Below, piece after piece: positions 53,814-64,000 of a DNA stretch of 64,000 bases. The notes under the pieces are model-generated. The model did no database searches, was not told the origin of the DNA, and worked only from the letters and a program-made list of their open reading frames with translations. The stretch is from Burhinus oedicnemus. Taxonomy: Eukaryota > Chordata > Aves > Charadriiformes > Burhinidae. Within the stretch, counting starts at the first letter, position 1. Each line of letters begins with the position of its first letter. Location: the NCBI GenBank assembly GCA_008921705.1, contig VFFE01007488.1, positions 2,176,288 through 2,240,287 on the forward strand. Direction: 5' to 3'. The translations under genes were made by a program, and so were the position numbers.

Positions 53814-53848
<35 letters not shown>
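53814..53848 (+). repeat. Poly-T tract, at least 35 bases
   Basis: T run abutting the gap, so its true length is unknown. On the - strand it would read as poly-A, which raises the possibility of a retrotransposed sequence whose body is at 53849 onward, but no such sequence was recognised. Confidence 0.95.
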
Positions 53849-53849
<1 letters not shown>

Positions 53850-54222
53850 GTCAGTTGTTATTTTTTGTTCTTGTTGCTTTGGTTGACCTTCAGGGTTTTG
53901 GGTTACCTTGATAGCTGAGTCTACGCATGCCCCCTGATAGCTTTGCCTGTGCAGACACCAAAAGGACATCCTTACCTGCTTAGTTAGTTTGATCCACTGA
54001 CTTAGGTGATCCACAAAACCTGCGTGTTCCATTTCTGTGTCCCTGTGGTACAATTTCAATCTCACGGCAAGTTTCTTTCATAATTTGGCGCCACATATTG
54101 TATGAACTTGCCATTTGTGCCTTTCGCAGGGATCGTGTGGTGTGTGTGAGTGGGTTTTTTTTTGGTTTTGGTTTTGTTTTTTTTAATTGGGGGGAAAGGT
54201 AAGAAAAGCCAGAAATCTCTAA

Positions 54223-54429
<207 letters not shown>

Positions 54430-56196
54430 TAAGTGGTGAACAGATACGCAAAGAATTTCTTGAAGTGCTCTTTAGGGTGAATAACTAAGGCGAGTCTGAT
54501 AAAAACAGAAGACCTGTGTCTCTTGCTTTCTGTTATGCATCATGGTAAAAGAAAACAGTAAGAATTTGTTTAATTTTTGCAAGCTTTCTGTTAATAGCTC
54601 TTTAACTTTTTCCTCATAAAAGGCAATGATAATTCATTTGGTTGCCCTTCTAAAGAAAGTTGTCTGAGTAGCATTGTTAGATCTTGTGGCTCCTGTTAGT
54701 GAACAGAGTGATTAAAATTGCTATTGAGGAGAGTGAATTTGTCATAGAAGACAGAAGACATACTGTTGAAATGACAGCTACTAATGGTTCCTCGCATCAG
54801 CTGAAATGGGTTTAGGGCAATTCAGTAGTCTACGTATAAAGTGAAGAAAATGTTCTTGAAATGAGGGATGTTTTGCTAACTCAGTTACAGTCAAGTTCAA
54901 CTCTCATTGGATTCAGAACTTAAGCTGTTCCTCTGTCTTACTCCTGATATATGACTGCGCAGATACTTTTAAAACAAACACACACTGAAAAGAATAAATA
55001 TATTTCGGGTTGTTTTGCTAGTGCGGGCTTTATTTCAAAGCCATAGTTTGGACACAGTCTTGACGATGTGTTTGATGTAACACAGCGAATGAGTGCCAGA
55101 GGTATATATGATTACATCAGGGAGAAGGGTGGAAAAGGCTGCCTGATGATTCCTCGGCCAGCACTGACCGGCTTTCCCTTCATTAGGCAAGACTTGCAGC
55201 ACTGAGCATACTCTTCTTAAAATGGAGAGTCTTTATTGCCTGTGTGATACATGCTTTATTTGCTGCAGAGAGGTGCTACAGGGATCATTTGTACTCCGTA
55301 ACCAGGAACAATTGGATGGCCTGTACTGAAAGAAGTGTATTTAATGAAATCACTTCGTACAATCTGAAATGTTTCCCAGAGAGTTGCTCTTATATTTGAA
55401 AAACATTTTATTTCTTCTTCAGTATTTGATCTATCAACATTTTTTAACATTTAACTTGAAAATCTAATAGAAGAACATAGTTAGTCTGAAATGCAGTTCA
55501 CGTTGTGGGAAGGGATAATCAGCTGGGCAAGTGAAGCAGTCTGGCGAGTTAGTAAATGTACTGCGTACTGTATACAGTCCTGACTGAAGTGATGGATGTG
55601 GCAGCCCCCAAAGGCACTTTTTTCTTCTTACTTTTTAAAATATTAGAATAAAATGAACAAAGCTGGATGACTGCCAGAACCTAAAGCTGTGTTTTATCTC
55701 CTACAATTTCCTTCTAATTTCCTTTGTAGACAAAAGTTTTGACCTCAGACTCATTTCTGGAAATCCTTTGTGAAATGCAGCTCAAGTTAATGCATTAGAC
55801 AGAGTTCACATACTGCAGCTGAAATGTCCTTGTTCCCTTTTAAAAGGTGGAGGAAGAATTCCTGGGGTTTAGGTATGCCCTTTGTCACCTTCTTGATGCC
55901 CCTTGCCTTGAGTTTTTGGGATTGTTATATAAAATCACCATTGATTTTGTTCCCGAGGGGATGGTGTGGTTTATGTTCTAGTGACAGCCAATTTTTTAAT
56001 TTGGCTGTCTCTTCTTTTTGTGTGAGAGAATGAAGGTTTCCCTATTCCACTTAGTTCTTTGAACGTGGGTCTGTGTATTGGTATCATCTATTGATGTTTT
56101 TTTGTGTGTGTATATATATGGTGACATTTCCCTAACTTTTGGGGCCTTGAATTAAAAAGCAAAGGCACTATTTTTGTGGGCTTTTTCTCTCTCGCC

Positions 56197-56215
56197 TTTT
56201 TTTTTTTTTTTTTTT
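56197..56215 (+). repeat. Poly-T tract, 19 bases
   Basis: Uninterrupted T run within a pyrimidine-rich stretch of intron 2. Confidence 0.95.
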
Positions 56216-57888
56216 CTTTTCCTCTCTCCACTAAGGATTGGCTGGGCCAGCCTGAGGTCAGGCTTTGAAAGCTGTTGTTCTTGGTGCTGGGTTGGGGGCA
56301 GGGAAGGGCTGAGAAGGGGTTTTGGTGGTTCCCCAGTCCTGGACTTCTCAAGAAGGATTTTTGGTTTTGTGTAGTTTTGCCTTGGCAGTTTTCTAAGAAA
56401 CACTTGTGGCTCTAAAGGCAGTGAAGCATCTGTCTTTGGAGCATCTTTCTCCTGCAGTAACTATTTTCAAGCGTTGACCATACAGACCTTTTTTTCCAGC
56501 CTCAGCAGAGCAGTTGTAAAAATACAGTGTGAAGTTAATCCTTTCCTTGAGAAAGGACACCAAATAAAACTTTTTTTTTTTTTTTGAGATTTTATAGTGA
56601 TAGAGCTGTCTTTGACAGCTATGCTGCCAAGCTGAAAATATGTCTACAATTTATGGTGTTTGCTGCTGTGGTAAGCGAACTCTAGAACCAGTATAGATGA
56701 AAGAGAAATTAATTCATCTTTCTCTGCTGCTTTGGTGATGAGGCAGTGCTCCCTCGTCTCCTTGCAGCAGCAGCCGCACGTGCAACAAAGCTGCAGCTGA
56801 AGAGGCAGCAGGAGAGGGGGACGGACAGGAATAAAAAGTAAAGGTTTCCTGTGAGCATGCATTTCCGTTGTTCTTGAGCTGGTCTAAGACATTTTTCTCA
56901 ACAGGTGTTGAAGACTTATTTAAGGAATTTAGAGGACATATCAAAGAAACTGAATTCCCCAGAGGGGAAAAAACATCAACTTGAGCACCTCCATCTTTTT
57001 GTCAAGGACAATGTTTGCTTGAGGGAGAAAAGGGATGGGAGAAAGACATTTCTTAGTTGACTGAAGTGTATGGGGGAGGGAGGAGCAAGCATACATAAAT
57101 ATGCCTTTAAACTCATGCAAAACCACAAAATCAGGGGCAGGGATCCAGAAAATAAGCTTTTTCAGCCAAATAATTGGGACAAAAAGCATCTAGAGTGGTG
57201 GTGAAAATTGAATGCTTACTTGTCGTTCCCTGATGAGTAGACTTGCTTGTTTGGGCTTAATAAATATAAAACCATGCAAGCATTAACAGGAAACTGTATG
57301 CAAATATTTTCACTTTTAATGTGTTCTTTGGATTAGATTTCTGAATCTTTACTTACACTTTATGATGGCAGAGGTTGGAAGCAAAAAAGCAGCTGATTTT
57401 TCTTGAGGTTAGAATGAAGAGATACTAGTTTTAAGCAATCTAAAAAAAACCAAAGACCAAACCAAAACCAAAAACCTAAACAAACCACAAAACAAAAAGA
57501 ACATAGTTTTTAGCATTGTGCCTTTGATAATTTCACTGGTAGTAATGTTCTGCCAGCATATTTGCAGTGCAACAAAACATAATATCATAACATAAAATAG
57601 AATATGCATACATGAAGGCTTATCCTTTAGTGGCTAATCCTTGTCAAAAGCACCACATCTCTGCACCACCTCATAAGATTTCAGTTTTCTAGAGGTGTTA
57701 AATTTAATGCTGTTTATTAGGAAATTTGGGACTCCGAAGGATTCTTTAGGATGCATTTTTGTTAAAAGGGAAGGAGGAAGAATGGGTGACTGTGACAGTA
57801 CCTTATATTAAGTCTAGTGTTTATGTAGGCATGCAGTGAGTTGGATCAGCTTTTGAGCAGGCATTTGATCTGTTTTTATTCTACACCA

Positions 57889-57909
57889 CCCCCCCACCCC
57901 CCCACCCCC
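57889..57909 (-). repeat. C-rich tract with quadruplex potential on the - strand
   Basis: Three C runs of 7, 7 and 5 bases separated by single A. The long runs could supply four G tracts on the - strand, so an intramolecular quadruplex is possible. Confidence 0.6.
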
Positions 57910-60283
57910 AAGCTGGTTTCCAGTTGGATTAGCCAGCAGATCGAGCTCATCGCACTGCAGCATGTGAACATGGCTGTGGCTGTGAAGGGGAAGGCGATAC
58001 TGCCCCTGGACAGTAGCAGAGCTCTGCATGAGCCCAAGTCAGCTCTGACACAACTGTTGTTGTGCTGGGGGTTTTTTATTTTATGTTGGCTGCCTGACCT
58101 TGAGCGATTATTTGGCCAGTGTACTTTTTCTCATTAAATGTAATGGAGTTTGTAAAGAATGTGCTCTTGTGCGCATGTGCTCTCTCGTGCATGTGTGCAT
58201 GCTGCCTCTCACTCCAGCCCTGTGTGTGGCTCCCCAGGTTAATGAGTAACAACCTGGGAATGTTTGACATAAGGTGCTCTTGACCGCTGGCTTCAGCCTG
58301 TGTTTTGATGAAAGCAACTTTGATGTTTTAAATCGGGAGCGATAGGAAAATGTAACCAAAACCAAAGAGGTTCATGGGCAACATCTAAAACCTTTTGGTT
58401 GCTTAAATAATCTGTTAAATATTGTGCCCTTAGTCCTGTAAAAATATTTCAAAAAAGCCTGCTAAGCTTTGCACTTCAACTGTGTGTACCTGTGAAGGCT
58501 GTTTGGTGTGCTGCCATGCTATCAGCATTCCTATCTGTCCTGAATTGGGGTTACAGCTCCATGGCAAGTTAAATTAATCCAAGTCAGCTACTGCCTCCAC
58601 CCCCCCCAGCCCCCATCCTCTGATTAGTGATCTTTTGTGCTTGTACTCACCTAACCCTGAGGTGAGCTACTTCAGGGAGCTGAGAGCACTACAGCAAAAA
58701 AGCGAATAGATTTTTTTGAATGGTTTAGTTCCCCAAACCATCCCTCCCAACAGACTGGACACTGCAAGTGAAGGAGCAGAAACCAGTAGAAATAGGTGGT
58801 TATGTGTGAGGTGGTCAAGATAGCATCAGCTTGGGTAGAAACATTGCTGTATCTGATGAAGGAGTTTTCTGTGTATTAGAGCAAACAGGTGAGGAAGACT
58901 GGCTTGCCCCTGGAGCAGAGGTGGTTTGGGTTGTGATGATCCTTTGTTCTGAGGAAGTTCATCCTTCTGGGCCGATCTGTAGTTGGAGAATTCAGTTGCC
59001 TGTACTGAAGAGCTACATGCTCCCTGTTGTGCTGGGTAGGCATAATGCTCAGGCAGGACTTTCCCTGGAACACAGACTGCTGGTTTAGATATCTCAGGTG
59101 CACTCCGTAGAGTCTCTGGGGGAAGTTGTGGGAAAGCTTAGTGCAGTGACTGGAGAGCTTGGCTGTGATGTGTGCTTGACAGGCTGTTGGGGAGACCACT
59201 TGCAGTCATAAGCTGGAGCACCTGTATCTCCAGAGGCAACACCTGTGTTGCTGACGTCGACCTCAAAACTGAGAACTACTTGACAGAATTATTTAAAAAC
59301 TAGCTGAACTGGAAAAGTCATGCTGGACTGACCCACTGTATAAATAAGGTGAAAGAGGTGTGATAAGGAGTATGTGAATGTTTTGGGGCTAAAGCCAAAA
59401 TCTGACCTGATGTATCAACATGTGTCCTCTTAAATGCTGGGGGCATCTCTAGTTGCAGACACCCACAATTTCTAGCGGGCACAATTTCTGCACCCGAATG
59501 ACAGAAAGAAAAACCTGGAGATAATTAAACATATGAAGACTCTCTCAAGCTCTGACCAGAGTGATTAGGTGGTTATACCACTGTACAGGAAAAAAAATCT
59601 TTTGTGTTTTCTGTCCCTTTATGGAAGGAAGAGGGGTCAGCATCCTCTGTTAATTCCCCTGTTAAAGGGGGAGATTTCTGGCCCATGGCTACTTCCAGAT
59701 TCTTGTGGTCACAGAAACTTACCTCACATCCAGACCTGTTGGTGAAAAAGTATTCCTCCAAAAGTAGACAAGTATGCAATGTCCTGTGAGGAGAAGAAAA
59801 CTAACTGCAAGAAATGCATCTTGGTTTTTGTTGTGTTTTGTGGTGTTTTTTTTTTGTGTGTGTGTTGAAATTCAAAGGTGATAAGTTCACACGTGACAGT
59901 GTGCAAGTACTTCAACATTCTTTAGAAATCCAAATCTTTCCCTCTCTGTGATCCTGGAAGATTTAAGGATATCCTTTGCTGTTGCAACAGTAGCATTTTT
60001 TAAATTGGATATATCCTCTCAACCCCTACTCCTGGCTGTACTTTAAGGGTACTTCCTTGCCAAAAGCCCTCAGGGGGAGGAGGGAGGCACTTGTGTAACT
60101 TACACCCACTGGGATCTTATCCATAGGAGGTGGTAGGCATTTTAAAGGTAGCTGAGTAGCTGGAACCTCTCCTTACACTTGTGGGTTTCTTTGGAGCAGA
60201 GGTTCTGTTTCATCTTTTGTTAATGACTTAATCTAAGATACTTCAGCCTGTTTTGTGGATGCTTGCTTGACTGTGGAGGGAAT

Positions 60284-60911
60284 GGAGCCACAAGTGGGCA
60301 GTGTGCCCTGGCAGCAAAGAAGTCACCAGCATGCTGGACTGCATTAATGAGAGCATGGCCAGGAGAGGGAGGGAAGTGATTTTTGCCCTTTACTTAGCAC
60401 TCAGTAGTCTACATATGCCTCCCACCCCCAAGTACAGGAGAGACGTGCACAAACCAGAGCAAGCTCAGTGGAGGGCTTCCAGGTTGGTCAGGGCTGGAGT
60501 ACTCACCCATGAGGAGAGGCCAAGGGACTGGGACTTCTTCAGCCTGGGGAAGAGACAGCTTCAGGGAGGTCTAACAGCAGATCCTCAGTACCCAGCATGG
60601 GGGGAACACGATTGGCAGGATGACAGAGATAAGCTGTTTGTGGTGGTGCATGGCGGGAGGATGAGAGCCTTTAGGCAGAAGTTGAGACGAGAGGTTCAGG
60701 CTGGGTTTAAGGAAATGTTTTCTCACCTGAGGACAATCAGATCAGGTTGCCCAGAAAGGTTGTGCAGTCTCTGTCCTTGGATGTTTTCAAGACCTGACTG
60801 GATAAAGCCCTGAACAAGCTGGTCTGAGCTCACAGCTGAGCCTGCTGTGAGCAGGAGGTTGGACTGAGAGCTCCTGAGCTCCCCTCCGGCCTGGGTGATA
60901 CTGTGATTCTG
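60284..60911 (+). mobile_element. CR1 fragment of a different, older-looking subfamily
   Basis: The sequence begins ggagccacaagtgggcagtg, encodes a degraded C-terminus of CR1 ORF2 (SMLDCINESMARRGREVIFAL and EERPRDWDFFSLGKRQLQGG) and ends with a 3' untranslated region closing in gatactgtgattctg. Its 3' part differs clearly from the two + strand CR1 copies at 18 and 32 kb, so it belongs to another CR1 lineage. It contains deletions relative to the usual ORF2 tail and is inactive. Confidence 0.9.
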
Positions 60912-62121
60912 AGTGGAGGTGTTGGGAACTCCTGGAAACTTGGAATTGAATGGAATTAAGGTATGCTTCAGTTGCTTTAGTTTTTTGAGGTGTAAAGGAG
61001 AAAGAGTAGATGGTATAGCTGACTAAACTGTATAACTTGGAGGTTGGTAGCAAGAATCTGCAGCAGCAAAAGAATAGAGAAAGGCAGGGTCTCTTTTGTA
61101 TTTTTGGGTGGGGTTTTTCTTGTTTGTTGAGTTTTGTTTGTTTTTTTTTTAAATAAAAGTAGGGATTTTCACTCTAAAAGAGCTAAGCGTTGCCTGGGAC
61201 ATAACTTTCAGAAGACACCCACAGAGATTTTGCAAGATGGGATAACTCAAAAGCAAAGATACTCAGCAACATATTACTACATAATTCACACATTTGCACA
61301 CTAACAGCAAAAAGAAGAAAATCTTGATTACAAAATTGAGTTGCATTCAGAACAGATATAGGATAGCATTTCTGACATGTTTGGAATGACATCATCAATA
61401 TGTTGCTTAAAACAATTGCATTTAAATCTTACGGAGGGTGGTTTGATTGTATTTGAAATGATGAAGTTACAAGCAGGACTTACAGATTTTTTTACGTTTC
61501 AGAAATCTTTATAAAGATGCTGTTGAATGAAAAATATGATGTCTAAAAATGGTTTTAATTACTATGTGTAGTGTTAATGCAGTCCTCAAACTTGCGAATA
61601 ATTGCAGTGCTCTAATTAAGGAGCACAGTTACTGAAAACTTGTGATCCAAATATTTATTTCAGCTTTTGACTGTGAAATTACATTTGCTTCCTGTTGATG
61701 TTTTTTATCTCTTGCCAGATTAAACTTATCTTTAGTTGTGAATGAAATGTTACTTCAGTGTTTATGTACCACAGTGTAGAAAATATTTTAAGAAAAACCA
61801 GCATTTGCTTTTCTTTAACAAAAAGAAAAACAACGCAATTGTCTTACTCCAACTATATTTTAAAGGTAAGTGACATCTGATAGGACACTGGGATTTCATT
61901 CTGGTTGAAAAGTGTCCTCAAATCTCATTAATGTCAGAAACTGAAGGGGTTTGGCACCCACAAAAGTATTCTATAGTGGCTGTAGAACAAATCTTTAGAA
62001 GGCGTTTTTACCAAAAAACAGAACAAAATCGAGCAAATTCTCAGACCTTTCGTCCCATATGAATTTGTAACTTGTGGTATAATAATTAGGAGGACTCAAT
62101 AGGGAGATTTATCAAGCTTAA

Positions 62122-64000
<1,879 letters not shown>

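Noticed and set aside
53709..54065. 118-codon - strand frame including the gap
   Set aside because: It runs through N bases and the poly-T tract, which translates as poly-lysine, so its length is artificial.
60301..60813. 170-codon frame as a small gene
   Set aside because: It overlaps a degraded CR1 ORF2 tail and 3' untranslated region.

Overview
This window looks like a vertebrate nuclear genome, most likely a bird. It has long introns, a GC-rich CpG-island promoter, GT-AG splice sites, many A/T homopolymers and short microsatellites. All the recognisable interspersed repeats are CR1-type non-LTR retrotransposons with the 3' ends and ORF2 sequence familiar from avian CR1. Two 20-base runs of N show that it is an assembled scaffold. 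Species cannot be read from the sequence.

One host gene is supported: the 5' part of CNKSR3 (connector enhancer of kinase suppressor of Ras 3), on the + strand. Four coding exons were placed: 22314-22365, 54260-54423, 62137-62339 and 63744-63831. Reading phases 1, 0, 2 and 0 at the exon ends join without a break into 169 residues, which hold the SAM domain and most of the CRIC domain. The PDZ domain and the rest of the protein must lie beyond position 64000. Intron 1 is about 31.9 kb, intron 2 about 7.7 kb and intron 3 about 1.4 kb.

Layout. 1-22050 is upstream intergenic DNA with no gene I can support; it holds a duplicated block around an assembly gap (9747-11124) and a truncated CR1 (about 17570-18191). 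22060-22620 is the CpG-island promoter with exon 1, including a canonical G-quadruplex motif. 22366-54259 is intron 1. It contains a nested pair of CR1 elements (29110-32440): an older + strand copy split by a younger - strand copy. It also contains several simple repeats and a second assembly gap followed by 35 T, just before exon 2. Intron 2 contains a third kind of CR1 fragment (about 60284-60911). Introns 3 and 4 show only unique-looking sequence.

I found no evidence for a new biological system. The items most worth a second look are the probable false duplication (or heterozygous indel) at 9747-11124, the CR1-in-CR1 nest with its reconstructable insertion point, and a 44-bp tandem duplication inside the older CR1.
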